Source: FEN-1297 sp046704255
GTDB lineage: Bacteria > Bacteroidota > Ignavibacteria > Ignavibacteriales > Ignavibacteriaceae
Assembly (NCBI GenBank): GCA_046704255.1
Contig: JBJKSH010000106.1
Span: 1 to 64,000, forward strand
Direction: 5' to 3'
DNA: 64,000 bases
Shown here: positions 54,246 through 64,000 of the stretch, piece by piece
How positions within the stretch are numbered: position 1 is the stretch's first letter
Layout of the letters: the number at the start of each line of letters is the position of its first letter
Notes under the pieces: generated by a model
Databases searched by the model: none
Told to the model about the DNA's origin: nothing
What the model saw: only the letters and a program-made list of their open reading frames with translations
Translations under genes and position numbers: made by a program

Positions 54246-57200
54246 ATGAAATATTTTACTTTTCTAATTCTTTTTCTATTAATGATAGGGAGCATATCAA
54301 TTGAAGCGGGAAATATTAAAGGAAATAACAACGATAAAGATTCAATTAATTCTTCGACATTTAACGGCTTAAAGCTTAGAAGCATAGGGCCTGCGGTTAC
54401 TTCCGGTCGGGTTACGGATTTTGCCGTTAATCCTAAAGATCCAGGCGAATATTATGTTGCAACGGCTTCCGGAGGCGTTTGGAAGACTACCAATAACGGC
54501 ACCAGCTGGGAACCGGTCTTTGATAAAGAAGGATCATATTCGATTGGCTGTGTTGCGATGGATCCGAATAATCATTTTGTTATTTGGGTAGGCACAGGTG
54601 AAAACAACAGCCAGCGTAGTGTTTCTTACGGCGACGGTGTTTACCGTTCAAGCGACGGCGGAATGACATGGAAAAATATGGGATTAAAATCTTCGCAGCA
54701 TATAGGGAAAATTATTATTGATCCTAAGAACTCTAACATTGTTTATGTTGCTGCTCAAGGCCCTTTGTGGGATGCAGGCGGCGACAGAAGCCTTTATAAA
54801 ACTACAGACGCCGGAAAAACCTGGGAGGCTGTTTTAACTATTAATAAGTATACCGGTGTTAATGACGTTGTGATGGATCCGCGAAACCCAAATGTTTTAT
54901 ATGCATCTTCGTACCAGCGTGAAAGACATGTTTATACATTGATTGACGGGGGACCGGGCTCTGCTATTTATAAATCTACCGACGCAGGGAAAACATGGGA
55001 GAAACTGAAACAAGGCCTGCCAACGGTTGATATGGGAAGAATCGGCCTGGCAATTTCGCCTGTGAACCCGGATGTTATTTATGCAATAATAGAAGCCGCT
55101 GATAGTAAAGGAGGAGTATTTAGATCAACAGACAGAGGTGCATCATGGGAAAAGAGAAGCGATTATATGACAACAAGCCCTCAGTATTATAATGAACTTG
55201 TATGCGATCCTAAAGACGTTGACCGTGTTTATGCTATGGATACGTGGCTTCATGTTTCCGATGATGGCGGAAAAACTTTTCTTCCCTTAGGCGAAAAATA
55301 CAAACATGTAGATAATCATGCGATGTGGATAAATCCTAAGAATCCGGATTACTATTTAGTAGGGTGCGACGGCGGGGTTTACGAAAGCTATGACAGAGGT
55401 AAAAACTGGAACTTCAAAAGCAACCTGCCCATAACTCAATTTTATAATGTTGCGGTCGATAATAGTAAACCGTTCTTCTACGTCTACGGCGGTACACAGG
55501 ACAATAACAGCGTTGGGGGTCCTTCGCAGACAATCAGCGCATCGGGCATTGTTAATTCCGATTGGTTTATTACAACGGGAGGCGACGGATTTGTTTCAAG
55601 AGTAGACCCGGTAAATCCCGATATTATTTATGCTGAATCTCAATACGGCGGCCTGGTAAGATATGACAGGAAGAGTGGAGAACAAATGGGAATTCAACCG
55701 CAGCCCGGGTTGAAAGAACCTCCTTTAAGATGGAACTGGGATTCACCTTTAATTATTAGTCCTTTCTCCCATAAAACTCTTTATTTTGGTGCGAATAAAT
55801 TATTTAAAAGTACAAATATGGGAAACTCATGGAAAGAAATAAGCGGAGATTTAACAAGGCATATTGATAGGAACAAACTGCGCGTTATGGGAAAAATTTG
55901 GAGTGTTGATGCTGTTGAAAAAAATGCCTCAACTTCTTTTTATGGATCTATTGTTTCTTTAGCGGAATCGCCTGTTAAGCAGGGATTACTTTATGCCGGT
56001 ACGGATGACGGTTTGATAGACGTCTCCGCAGACGACGGTAAAACCTGGAAGAAGATAGATTCCTTTCCAGGCATTCCGGATACAACCTATGTAAGTTATA
56101 TAACTGCTTCGCAGTTTAATGCAGGCACTGTTTATGCTGCATTTGATAATCATAAACGGGGAGATTTTAAGCCGTACATATTAAAAAGTACGGATGAAGG
56201 CAATTCCTGGAAATCGATTAGCAGCAATCTGCCTAAAAACGGTTATGTTCATGTAATAAAGGAAGATTTTAAAGATCCAAATTTACTTTTTGCAGGTACC
56301 GAGTTCGGATTATTTTTTACGACTGACGGCGGCAGTAAATGGATTCAGTTAAAAGGTAATATGCCAACAATTGCAGTTAGAGATATAGCTATTCAAAAAA
56401 GAGAAAATGATCTTGCACTAGCTACTTTCGGAAGAGGGTTTTATATCCTTGATAATTATTCTCCGTTAAGAAATGCCGGTTCGGAAAATCTTAAGAAGGA
56501 TGCAATACTATTCCCTGTTAAAGATGCCTTAATGTATATTCAGTCGGAACCTTTGGGAGGGCACGGCAAAGGTGCTCAGGGAGAGTCTTATTTTACTGCT
56601 CCTAATCCTCCGTTTGGTGCAACATTTACTTATTATTTAAAGAAAACCATAAAAACTAAAAAAGAAATACGGCAGGAAAATGAAAGGAAACTTGAAAAAG
56701 AAGGGAAGCCTGTTCCTTATCCATCGGATAATGAATTGCGGGCAGAAGACCTGGAGCCAATGCCGTATTTACTTTTCAAAATTTATGATGAAAGCGGAAA
56801 TGAAGTGAGAGAATTGAAAACACCTGCAGCTGCGGGAATAAATAGAGTTACCTGGAATTTGAGATACCCTTCTCCTAACCCTGTTTCGTTAAAATCCGGA
56901 GACGGCAGCGAAGAATACGGTCAAACCAGCAGTGGTATGCTTGCATCACCGGGAACTTATAAAGTATCGATGTTTAAAAATGTTGATGGTGTTGAAACAC
57001 AAATAGCCGGGCCGGTTACATTTAAGGCTGAAGTTTTAGCATTAAATACACTACCTGCTGTGAACCGGGATTCTTTAGTTGAATTTCAAAAAAAGGTTGC
57101 AAGTTTAAGCAGGGCAGTGCTTGGTTCCGTTGATGCCGCAAAAGATTTATCCGAAAGAATTAAATATATCAAGAAGGCATTATTGAATACCCCAAAGGCT

Positions 57201-57539
57201 TCAGCAAATCTTTTAACGGATGCCGATTCAATTGAAACAAAGGTAAATAACATTTTAGAAAAACTTACCGGCAACCAGAGCTTGATAAACAGAAATATTA
57301 ATACTCCGCCTTCCATTGCAGACCGCATTCAGCAAATAATATATGATGAATGGCTGTCTACTTCTTCTCCCACACAAACACAAAAAGACGGGTACAAAAT
57401 TGCAGGAGAAGAATTTATCCCGGTTCAAACTGAATTAAGACAAATAATAAACGTAGACATGAAAAATTTACAAAAGAAGTTGGAAGCTGCCGGTGCGCCT
57501 TACACACCGGGTACAGTACCGGATTGGGAAAATAAGTAA
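54246..57539 (+). CDS. BNR/sortilin-type beta-propeller protein
   Basis: The 1097-residue protein has a signal peptide (about 1-22). Residues of about 35-750 are propeller repeats with the recurring BNR pattern S-x-D-x-G-x-T-W (for example STDAGKTWEKL, SSDGGMTWKNM, SADDGKTWKKI), as in sortilin/VPS10 and photosynthesis-assembly-like proteins. The C-terminal 300 residues include an E-set-like domain near 850-930 and a helical end. Many relatives are annotated glycosyl hydrolases without proof, so activity is unclear. It is probably periplasmic or secreted. Confidence 0.85.
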   Translation: MKYFTFLILFLLMIGSISIEAGNIKGNNNDKDSINSSTFNGLKLRSIGPAVTSGRVTDFAVNPKDPGEYYVATASGGVWKTTNNGTSWEPVFDKEGSYSIGCVAMDPNNHFVIWVGTGENNSQRSVSYGDGVYRSSDGGMTWKNMGLKSSQHIGKIIIDPKNSNIVYVAAQGPLWDAGGDRSLYKTTDAGKTWEAVLTINKYTGVNDVVMDPRNPNVLYASSYQRERHVYTLIDGGPGSAIYKSTDAGKTWEKLKQGLPTVDMGRIGLAISPVNPDVIYAIIEAADSKGGVFRSTDRGASWEKRSDYMTTSPQYYNELVCDPKDVDRVYAMDTWLHVSDDGGKTFLPLGEKYKHVDNHAMWINPKNPDYYLVGCDGGVYESYDRGKNWNFKSNLPITQFYNVAVDNSKPFFYVYGGTQDNNSVGGPSQTISASGIVNSDWFITTGGDGFVSRVDPVNPDIIYAESQYGGLVRYDRKSGEQMGIQPQPGLKEPPLRWNWDSPLIISPFSHKTLYFGANKLFKSTNMGNSWKEISGDLTRHIDRNKLRVMGKIWSVDAVEKNASTSFYGSIVSLAESPVKQGLLYAGTDDGLIDVSADDGKTWKKIDSFPGIPDTTYVSYITASQFNAGTVYAAFDNHKRGDFKPYILKSTDEGNSWKSISSNLPKNGYVHVIKEDFKDPNLLFAGTEFGLFFTTDGGSKWIQLKGNMPTIAVRDIAIQKRENDLALATFGRGFYILDNYSPLRNAGSENLKKDAILFPVKDALMYIQSEPLGGHGKGAQGESYFTAPNPPFGATFTYYLKKTIKTKKEIRQENERKLEKEGKPVPYPSDNELRAEDLEPMPYLLFKIYDESGNEVRELKTPAAAGINRVTWNLRYPSPNPVSLKSGDGSEEYGQTSSGMLASPGTYKVSMFKNVDGVETQIAGPVTFKAEVLALNTLPAVNRDSLVEFQKKVASLSRAVLGSVDAAKDLSERIKYIKKALLNTPKASANLLTDADSIETKVNNILEKLTGNQSLINRNINTPPSIADRIQQIIYDEWLSTSSPTQTQKDGYKIAGEEFIPVQTELRQIINVDMKNLQKKLEAAGAPYTPGTVPDWENK

Positions 57540-57684
57540 CGATAATCCGTTAACCATTACCTTTTAACAATTCGCTATTTGTTTTTTAAGTAAAATTTTG
57601 TAGGTTAATTTTAATGTCATATACTAATATCGGTAGTCTAGGGTAAATTTTATAATCCAATAAAAACAGCATCCCGGAGGAATT

Positions 57685-59424
57685 ATGGGCGCCTTACTTT
57701 TAATGGTTTTAACCTTTGTTGGTTATTTAATAATGTACAGAGTCTATGGCAAGTTCATTAGTAAAACAATTTTTAAAATCAATAAAAAGGCAAAAGCTCC
57801 TTCGGAAGAATTCCAGGACGGAGTAGATTTTGTACCAACTAAAAAAGAAGTAATATTCGGACATCATTTTGCTTCCATTGCCGGTACAGGACCAATTGTA
57901 GGCCCTGCAATAGCCATCATCTGGGGATGGCTGCCTGCGGTAATTTGGGTTTTTTTCGGCAGCCTTTTTATAGGAGCCATTCATGACTTTGGCTCGCTTG
58001 TAATTTCAATGAGAAATAAAGGGCAATCAATCTCGGAGTTTACCGCTAAATATGTTAATCCGCGTACTAAGATTTTTTTCTTCATAATAATTTTTCTTGA
58101 ATTGTGGATAGTGATTTCCATTTTTGGTTTGGTAATAGCTGTTATTTTTAATATGTATCCCGGTTCCGTATTTCCGGTTTGGGTACAAATACCATTGTCA
58201 ATGTATTTGGGAGTCCTTGTTTATAAGAAAGGAAAAAATCTTACCCTTTGGTCTATAATTGCCGTTATAACTATGTATGCCACAATTGTCATCGGTTACT
58301 ATTTACCTATAAAAATGCCTGTGGTTCTAGGTATGCCCGCTACCGGTGTTTGGACGGTTCTTCTTCTTATTTATTGTTTTATTGCATCTGTTCTACCGGT
58401 TACAATGCTGCTTCAACCGCGTGATTATATAAATGCATATCAGTTGACAATTGCTATGGCCTTATTAATCCTGGGCGTAATATTTAGTTCTATTTTCGGC
58501 GGGATGCATCTTGTTGCGCCTGCAGTTCAGGCGGCGCCTGCCAAGGCACCTCCGTTATGGCCTTTCCTTTTTATTACAATTGCATGCGGAGCTATTTCCG
58601 GTTTCCATTCTCTGGTATCTTCCGGCACTTCGTCTAAACAGATTAAAAATGAAGGCGACTCGCTTTTTGTAGGTATGGGAAGCATGTTAACGGAAGGTAT
58701 GCTTGCTACGCTTGTAATTATTGCCGTAGCCGCAGGTATTGGTCTAGGATATACAAATCCTGCCGGACAAACACTTGTAGGAACAAGTGCATGGGCAGCA
58801 CATTATTCTTCCTGGACAGCAGCACAGGGACTTACATCTAAAATAGCTGCGTTTGTAGACGGTGCCGCCAACATGATTAGCTTTATTGGTATACCTAAAG
58901 GAATAGCAATAGGAATTATGGGAGTATTTGTTGCTTCCTTTGCAGGAACTACGCTGGATACTGCAGCACGTATTCAAAGATACGTAATAAGTGAACTTGG
59001 TATGGATTTGAAAATAAGTGTGTTTAAAAACCGGTATTTTTCTACCACAGTTGTTATTCTTACTGCCCTTGTACTTGCTTTTGTAAGCGGGGCAGACGGT
59101 GCCGGCGCTTTAAAATTGTGGCCGCTTTTCGGGGCTGTTAATCAAACCCTTGCAGCTCTTGCACTTGTTATTGTTACAATTTATTTAAAATCCCGCAGCG
59201 GTTTGAAATGGGTTGCCACCGGTATTCCTGCAGTGTTTATGACTGTTATGACTCTTTGGGCAGCCATTATGAATCAAATAGACTACAGCAACGCAAGCAA
59301 CATTCTTTTACAGGTTATTAATGTTGTAATTATTGTTCTCGTCGCTTTAATTGTTATTGAAGGCTTTGTTGCTTTTCTTAAAACAACGGAACAAAAAGAA
59401 GATCCGATTTCCGTGGAAGCCTAA
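57685..59424 (+). CDS. cstA: CstA-family carbon starvation transporter
   Basis: The 579-residue membrane protein has about 15-16 helices and the CstA marks FGHHFASIAGTGPIVGPA near 54, FGSLFIGAIHDFGSLV near 90 and QPRDYINAYQL near 242. Family members import peptides or pyruvate, often during carbon limitation. It has a CGGAGG ribosome-binding site. No btsSR-like sensor is next to it. Confidence 0.93.
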   Translation: MGALLLMVLTFVGYLIMYRVYGKFISKTIFKINKKAKAPSEEFQDGVDFVPTKKEVIFGHHFASIAGTGPIVGPAIAIIWGWLPAVIWVFFGSLFIGAIHDFGSLVISMRNKGQSISEFTAKYVNPRTKIFFFIIIFLELWIVISIFGLVIAVIFNMYPGSVFPVWVQIPLSMYLGVLVYKKGKNLTLWSIIAVITMYATIVIGYYLPIKMPVVLGMPATGVWTVLLLIYCFIASVLPVTMLLQPRDYINAYQLTIAMALLILGVIFSSIFGGMHLVAPAVQAAPAKAPPLWPFLFITIACGAISGFHSLVSSGTSSKQIKNEGDSLFVGMGSMLTEGMLATLVIIAVAAGIGLGYTNPAGQTLVGTSAWAAHYSSWTAAQGLTSKIAAFVDGAANMISFIGIPKGIAIGIMGVFVASFAGTTLDTAARIQRYVISELGMDLKISVFKNRYFSTTVVILTALVLAFVSGADGAGALKLWPLFGAVNQTLAALALVIVTIYLKSRSGLKWVATGIPAVFMTVMTLWAAIMNQIDYSNASNILLQVINVVIIVLVALIVIEGFVAFLKTTEQKEDPISVEA

Positions 59425-59952
59425 AATATTTGCATATAAGTACGGTCTCTTAAAGTTCGTACCGGTAACTAAGTATTTTACAATATTAGTAAGTTCCCTT
59501 ACCAAACACCAGTGCTTGGAGTGTTGTAATGCTGAGTTCCTTCATAGCGAAATCTAAGGAATTGTCTCTTTGATTCTACATTCAATTGTTCTAATGTTCT
59601 TCATTCTTCATTTAATCTAAACAATTGAAGGAGGAACGTTTGAATTAGGAACAGTCTAAGTGATAATTTCTTAGAACGATAAGTATAGGAATTAAATACT
59701 CCATTATTCCTTAAATCTGCCTATGTGAGATAAGTAATTCAAATTATTAAAACATCATGTAAAATTTTTAAGCAGACTATATACGGAAGAAATATTTTAC
59801 AGACAAAATTATTTTTACGGACCTTAACTCAAAAATAATCTCCACTAATTTCTACCCTTTCCAAAATTAAAAATTGTAATATGCATTACGGCATTTAACC
59901 TAATAATTTTTTAAAATAATTAAGATTTGTAATTATGACGGAAAGGAGTTGA
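59425..59952. other. 528-base intergenic region with inverted repeats
   Basis: There is no supported gene. Inverted pairs include TTCCTT (59537-59542) with AAGGAA (59556-59561), and a 10-base perfect pair TTCAATTGTT (59581-59590) with AACAATTGAA (59620-59629) around a 29-base loop. The first may terminate cstA. The remainder is AT-rich with no motif I can name. The promoter for the next gene should be near the end. Confidence 0.4.
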
Positions 59953-60612
59953 ATGATGACAAGAGTAATTAAAAAAGAGCATATTGAAAAGGCATATTCT
60001 TACAAAGGTTTTAGAAAACTTATAGATGAATTGCTAACTGAGGGTAAATCTACAAGCGGCAACGATTCTGAAATGCCACTAACCGAATTTACAAAATTGA
60101 ATATTCAAAGAATGAGCCGTATAGATAAAACCGTTGAATTAAACAGGGAACTTTTTAACGAACTTAAAAATCTTAATGTAAGGTGGTACTGGGTTGTGCT
60201 GGCGGAAGGCTGGTGCGGAGATGTTTCTCAAAACCTTCCCGTAATCAATAAGATGGCAAATGCTTCGGATAATATAAAGCTTAAAATTCTTTTACGGGAT
60301 CAAAATTTGGATGTAATGGATAAATACCTAACCGGCAGCAGCAGATCGATTCCTAAATTAATTTGTTTGGAACAGGAAACATTAAAAGAACTGGGAACGT
60401 GGGGACCGCGTCCCGGTGTTTTACAGAATTGGGTTATGGAAATGAAGGACAAAAAGGATCCCGGTATGACAAAGAAAGAATGGATTGAGCAAATTCATGA
60501 GAAAATGCATAAGTGGTATGCTGACGATAACTCGCAAACAATCCAAAACGAGTTCTTGTCTTTATTAAAAGAATGGAGGCAAGCAGGCAAAGCCGTAAAA
60601 AGCGGTAAATAA
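59953..60612 (+). CDS. thioredoxin-fold protein with a single active-site cysteine
   Basis: The 219-residue cytosolic protein starts with tandem ATGs after AAAGGAG. It contains a thioredoxin-like core with LAEGWCGDVSQN near 87, where the CxxC position reads C-G-D-V-S, leaving one Cys as nucleophile. SIPKLICLEQ near 138 is the cis-Pro loop. It resembles the thioredoxin-family proteins common in Bacteroidota. Its likely role is thiol chemistry, but no substrate is known. Confidence 0.8.
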   Translation: MMTRVIKKEHIEKAYSYKGFRKLIDELLTEGKSTSGNDSEMPLTEFTKLNIQRMSRIDKTVELNRELFNELKNLNVRWYWVVLAEGWCGDVSQNLPVINKMANASDNIKLKILLRDQNLDVMDKYLTGSSRSIPKLICLEQETLKELGTWGPRPGVLQNWVMEMKDKKDPGMTKKEWIEQIHEKMHKWYADDNSQTIQNEFLSLLKEWRQAGKAVKSGK

Positions 60613-60751
60613 ATTTTCATTAGAATTATTGAGATGCGGGTAACACAACTAGAAATTGTAATTTCCTATTTTAAGTATGTTATCCGTTTTTCTTTTATCC
60701 CTGGTAAATATAATAATTTAATTATTGTTGTTATGGGCAACGATCCTATTC

Positions 60752-60815
60752 TTAATCTTTATCTTACTCTTATTTATTATAAATAGATTAAGACTAAGAG
60801 CAAGATTACGATTAA
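60752..60815. repeat. imperfect inverted repeat between genes
   Basis: The arm at 60752-60770 and the arm at 60797-60815 match at 16 of 19 positions around an AT-rich loop that can pair further (TATTTAT/ATAAATA). Each arm is built from short TAAGA/GATTA words. It lies between the thioredoxin-fold and barrel genes and may act as a terminator or transcript stabiliser. Confidence 0.5.
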
Positions 60816-60846
60816 AAATTTATTGGGTAATTAATGTTAATAACCT

Positions 60847-61593
60847 ATGAAGTATAAACCTTTATTCTTTTTCATTATTATTTTTTCGGTCTTTATTATT
60901 AAAAAGATATATGCCGGTCCGCCTTTTAGAACCGATGATCCTATTCCTGTTCCTTATTTACACGGAGAGCTTTATCTGTTTTCAACAGGAGTATTTGACG
61001 GCACCGGCGCAAGCGGTATTGGGCCGGCAGTTGAATTTAATTACGGAATTTTTCCAAACATGCAATTCCACATTATAACTCCCTTAGCCTTTTATTCACC
61101 TAAAAATGGAACAGCATATTCAGGATACGGGGATACGGAAGTTGGAGCTAAATTCCGGTTTGTTGAGCAAACTAATATTTTGCCCGACATTGCTGTATTC
61201 CCGCTTGTTGAAATTCCCACCGGCAATGCTGACAAAGGTTTGGGTAACGGCAAAGCTCAAATTTATTTACCAATCTGGCTGCAAAAAGATTTCGGCAAAT
61301 GGACTGTTTACGGAGGGGGAGGTTATTGGATTAATCCCGGTAACGGTAATAAGAACTGGGAATTTTCCGGTATACTGGTTCAATATAATTTTACCAATAG
61401 TTTTTTCCTTGGCGCCGAATTATTCCATCAAACTCCCTCGTCAATTTATACACCCGATGATACGGGACTGCATTTCGGAGGTGGAATCCCCGTGGTTAAA
61501 AATTATCAGATACTTTTTTCTGCGGATCTAGGTAACGGAATTACTTCCTATAAACACTTTTCATATTATTTAGGTCTATATCATACCTTCTAA
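60847..61593 (+). CDS. predicted outer-membrane barrel (MetA-pathway/transporter-like)
   Basis: The 248-residue protein has a signal peptide (about 1-24, ending IYAG). The mature protein starts PPFRTDDP and is made of alternating strands with IGPAVEFNYGIFPNMQFHI, a GYGDTEVGAKFRF segment, and VEIPTGNADKGLGNGKAQ. This pattern resembles the phenol-degradation MetA-like family of small outer-membrane proteins. It may be a channel; the substrate is unknown. Confidence 0.72.
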   Translation: MKYKPLFFFIIIFSVFIIKKIYAGPPFRTDDPIPVPYLHGELYLFSTGVFDGTGASGIGPAVEFNYGIFPNMQFHIITPLAFYSPKNGTAYSGYGDTEVGAKFRFVEQTNILPDIAVFPLVEIPTGNADKGLGNGKAQIYLPIWLQKDFGKWTVYGGGGYWINPGNGNKNWEFSGILVQYNFTNSFFLGAELFHQTPSSIYTPDDTGLHFGGGIPVVKNYQILFSADLGNGITSYKHFSYYLGLYHTF

Positions 61594-61722
61594 ACTTAAA
61601 AATACTTTTGTAACAATTTAAAAAATATATAACTTTCCGTCATCAATTTTGTTTTACGGGCTGTAACATTGAGCCTGGGTTAATTATTTTCCTTGTTATA
61701 ATAAAAATATAGGGAGCCTTTC

Positions 61723-63645
61723 ATGAAAAAATTCTTTCCGTTTCTTTTATTTATTGCGGCAGGTATGCTGCTATTCTTTTCTTGTTCTAAAGAAAACGTA
61801 AAAAGCGAATTTACTTTTACTCCTCAAAAACCCGTTCCGGGTGGTGAAATAACCGTAACATTTAATGCAGATAGTACCAAACTAGCCGGGGCTGATTCGA
61901 TAGATATGGTAGTTTATCTTTATAGTATAGATCCCGATAACGCAATCGGTGTAAAGATGCAGAAACAAAACGGCATTTGGACGGGGAAATTTAATACTTC
62001 CGATACTACCCGGGGAGCTTTAATTAAATTTGTTGATGCCTCAACAGAAGGCGAAGACAATGAAGTTATTGCCAACAACAAGAATAAAGGATTTGTTATT
62101 CATCTTTATAGTAAAAACGGAGATATGGTTCCGGGAAGCATGGCAGGTTTGGCTTCCGCTGTTTCTGGGTGGGCAGTATATTATTTAAGAGTTGATAAAA
62201 ATGAAAAGCTTGCCGATGAATATTATAAAGATGATTTTATGAAGAATCCCGGAATTAAAAATGATTACTTAACTGATTACCTATCACTTGAAACATCTTT
62301 GCATAAAGATAAACAGGATTCAATTATAAATGCGGAGTTAGCTCCTATCGAAGCGAAAAAGAATAAAACGGAGAAAGAATTAACATTACTTGTCAATTGG
62401 TTGGGCAGGACAAAAAATGTTGATAAAGAAAATCAATACAAAGAAATTTTATTAAAAAAATATCCCGGCTCTAACTTTGCGCAAATGCAAAAGTATGAAG
62501 AAATTTATAAAGAAAAAGATATAAACAAACAATTAAAGGAAACAGAAAGTTTTCAAAAAGATTTTCCCAACAGCAGGTACCTGCAGTATCTTTATATAAT
62601 TATGGTTAATAAATACAACAAGGAAAAAGATTATAGCAAAGCAAAAGACATGCTGCTAAGCCATAAAGATAAAATTGATCCGTATTATTTTTACAAAACC
62701 GTCAGCACAATGGTAAACGGTAATGCAAATCTTAACAATACATTAGAGTTAGCTAGCACCGGAGTTGAAAGGGCGCAGGCTGAAGTGAATCATCCTTCAA
62801 ATAAGAAGTCTGCTTTCTTAACTGAAAAAAGTTGGATGGAGGATAGGGAATATACACTAGCCATGAATCTTTACGGCGAAGCTATGGTTCTAAACAAATT
62901 AAATAAGAATAAAGATGCAGAGACTTTACTGGCTAGGGCACTTAAATTTTCCAAAGGCGAAGAAGACGGGATGAATGAATTGTACTCAAAAGTTCTAATA
63001 GCAAATTCGGAATATGAAGAGGCGTTAAATAAAATCGAATACTTTATAAAGTCCGGTAAAAGCACTAAAGCTATGGATGGTCTTTTAAAGGAAGCTTACG
63101 TTAAGAAAAACGGAAGTGATGCGGGATTTGATAAATTGCTGAACAGCTTCAATAGTAAAGCAGATGAAAAATTAGCCGGGCAAATAAAATCTCAAATGCT
63201 GAATGAGCCTGCTCCGGATTTTACTTTAACGAATCTCAAAGGGCAAAAAGTTAGCTTAAAAGATTTGAAAGGGAAGATAGTTGTTGTAGATTTTTGGGCT
63301 ACATGGTGCGGGCCCTGCGTTTCATCATTTCCTGCAATGGAAACTGTAATTAAAAAATTCTCTGGGGAACCTAATGTTAAGTTCCTTTTTGTAAATACCT
63401 GGGAAAATGTAAAGGATAAAAAAGAAAATGCGGAAAAATTTATCGAGAAGAATAAATACCCTTTTGAAGTACTACTGGATACGGAAAATAAGGTAGTTGG
63501 AGAATATCATGTCGCCGGTATTCCTACAAAATTCTTTATAGACAAAAACGGAAATATAAGATTTAAGAGTGTAGGCTATTCCGGTAACGATGATCAAATG
63601 GTTAAAGAAATTTCTACGGTTATTGCTATGCTGAATAAGAGTTAG
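61723..63645 (+). CDS. TlpA-type thioredoxin lipoprotein
   Basis: The 640-residue protein has a lipoprotein signal ending in FFSC (Cys near 21). An immunoglobulin-like N-terminal part (about 28-130) and a helical repeat region (about 150-480, TPR-like) follow. The C-terminal redoxin/TlpA domain (about 490-638) has APDFTLTNLKGQKVSL and the active site WATWCGPC near 527. It should work as a periplasmic thiol-disulfide reductase, perhaps in cytochrome c maturation or oxidative protein repair; that role is inferred. Confidence 0.88.
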   Translation: MKKFFPFLLFIAAGMLLFFSCSKENVKSEFTFTPQKPVPGGEITVTFNADSTKLAGADSIDMVVYLYSIDPDNAIGVKMQKQNGIWTGKFNTSDTTRGALIKFVDASTEGEDNEVIANNKNKGFVIHLYSKNGDMVPGSMAGLASAVSGWAVYYLRVDKNEKLADEYYKDDFMKNPGIKNDYLTDYLSLETSLHKDKQDSIINAELAPIEAKKNKTEKELTLLVNWLGRTKNVDKENQYKEILLKKYPGSNFAQMQKYEEIYKEKDINKQLKETESFQKDFPNSRYLQYLYIIMVNKYNKEKDYSKAKDMLLSHKDKIDPYYFYKTVSTMVNGNANLNNTLELASTGVERAQAEVNHPSNKKSAFLTEKSWMEDREYTLAMNLYGEAMVLNKLNKNKDAETLLARALKFSKGEEDGMNELYSKVLIANSEYEEALNKIEYFIKSGKSTKAMDGLLKEAYVKKNGSDAGFDKLLNSFNSKADEKLAGQIKSQMLNEPAPDFTLTNLKGQKVSLKDLKGKIVVVDFWATWCGPCVSSFPAMETVIKKFSGEPNVKFLFVNTWENVKDKKENAEKFIEKNKYPFEVLLDTENKVVGEYHVAGIPTKFFIDKNGNIRFKSVGYSGNDDQMVKEISTVIAMLNKS

Positions 63646-63725
63646 ATTTTGAGGTAACAAGAACGGAGTTCACATATATAAACCAGAAAAGATGGGGCTT
63701 TAGTTATGCACAATTTATGATAGCA

Positions 63726-63820
63726 AGAGATGGCATCTTTTATAGATTAATAAATACTTATCTTTTGAAAGAAATAGAACTTTTACCGGGATCTTTTTAA
63801 AAGGAAAAGATGCCATCTCT
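63726..63820. repeat. perfect 16-base inverted repeat between convergent genes
   Basis: AGAGATGGCATCTTTT (63726-63741) and AAAAGATGCCATCTCT (63805-63820) are exact reverse complements separated by 63 bases. The right arm is followed by ATTTTTG. It sits between the TlpA-type gene and the convergent transketolase gene and could be a large bidirectional terminator or the ends of a small miniature element. Confidence 0.7.
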
Positions 63821-63838
63821 ATTTTTGCGTAAGTTCAG

Positions 63839-64000
63839 TTATTTAGCCTGCTTAACTTTACCAAGTACTCGTTTAGCTGTTTCCGCAATATTTTCGGGAC
63901 TAAAACCGTACTTCTCCATAATAATACCAACCGGAGCAGATGAACCGAATTTTTCCACACTTACTGCTTCGCCGTAGTCACCAATATATTTGTACCATCC
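63839..64000 (-). CDS. tkt: transketolase, 3' end (partial, cut by window)
   Basis: Read on the minus strand the last 162 bases give 53 residues and a TAA. They contain the transketolase C-terminal pattern: G-W-Y-K-Y-I-G-D-Y-G-E-A, then KFGSSAPVG and KYGFSPENIAETAKRVL. Transketolase moves two-carbon units in the pentose-phosphate pathway. The start lies beyond the window, so the length and active site cannot be checked. Confidence 0.85.
   Translation of the reverse strand, partial: GWYKYIGDYGEAVSVEKFGSSAPVGIIMEKYGFSPENIAETAKRVLGKVKQAK

Overview
The window looks like chromosome of a low-GC, Gram-negative member of the Bacteroidota/Chlorobiota supergroup, most likely Ignavibacteria. This placement is inferred from gene content: a type IX secretion plug-family protein, Gld-type ABC genes, an LptD-like protein, a DUF4783-type protein, a bacillithiol-associated YtxJ protein and a SpmA-SpmB fusion. 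Many genes have clear Shine-Dalgarno sites, and several start with GTG or TTG. I saw no CRISPR array, rRNA, tRNA, transposase or prophage.

Region 1 (1-14907) is the most distinctive part. It holds a monoheme cytochrome c, a histidine kinase with a cysteine-rich PAS domain, an NtrC-type regulator and a receiver-only protein. Two bases after the receiver gene comes a Cyc2-like outer-membrane protein with one N-terminal heme fused to a porin-like barrel. Then follow a monoheme cytochrome, a pentaheme cytochrome, a molybdopterin-family catalytic subunit with a Tat signal, a four-cluster ferredoxin subunit, an NrfD quinone-site membrane subunit, a small two-helix membrane protein, a cytochrome with four tandem heme domains, and a cupredoxin. 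Together these could form an electron path between the cell surface, the periplasm and the quinone pool, built around a complex resembling alternative complex III or Qrc, with its own two-component control.

Region 2 (15495-24305) has an FN3 lipoprotein, a DUF4783-like protein, a very large NtrY-like histidine kinase and an AddA-like helicase-nuclease. Region 3 (24423-32599) is metabolic: a flavin-type split-barrel protein, a SpmA-SpmB fusion, a 2-hydroxyacid dehydrogenase, enolase, alanine dehydrogenase, an acetyl-CoA hydrolase/transferase family enzyme and a phosphoesterase. Two minus-strand genes, an exported protein and an M28 peptidase, lie next. They are divergent from the pntAA-pntAB-pntB transhydrogenase operon.

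Region 4 (38343-46169) is mostly envelope-related: a small unknown protein, a T9SS plug-like protein, a Gfo/Idh/MocA oxidoreductase, a LEA-like lipoprotein, a ROK kinase, LptD, a NYN nuclease and YtxJ. Region 5 (46166-64000) holds an APC permease, nagA, a four-gene Gld-type ABC operon, a hendecad coiled-coil protein, a BNR/sortilin propeller protein, a CstA transporter, a monothiol thioredoxin-fold protein, a predicted barrel protein, a TlpA-type lipoprotein and the 3' end of a transketolase on the minus strand. Several longer intergenic regions contain inverted repeats or degenerate repeated motifs, which are listed separately.
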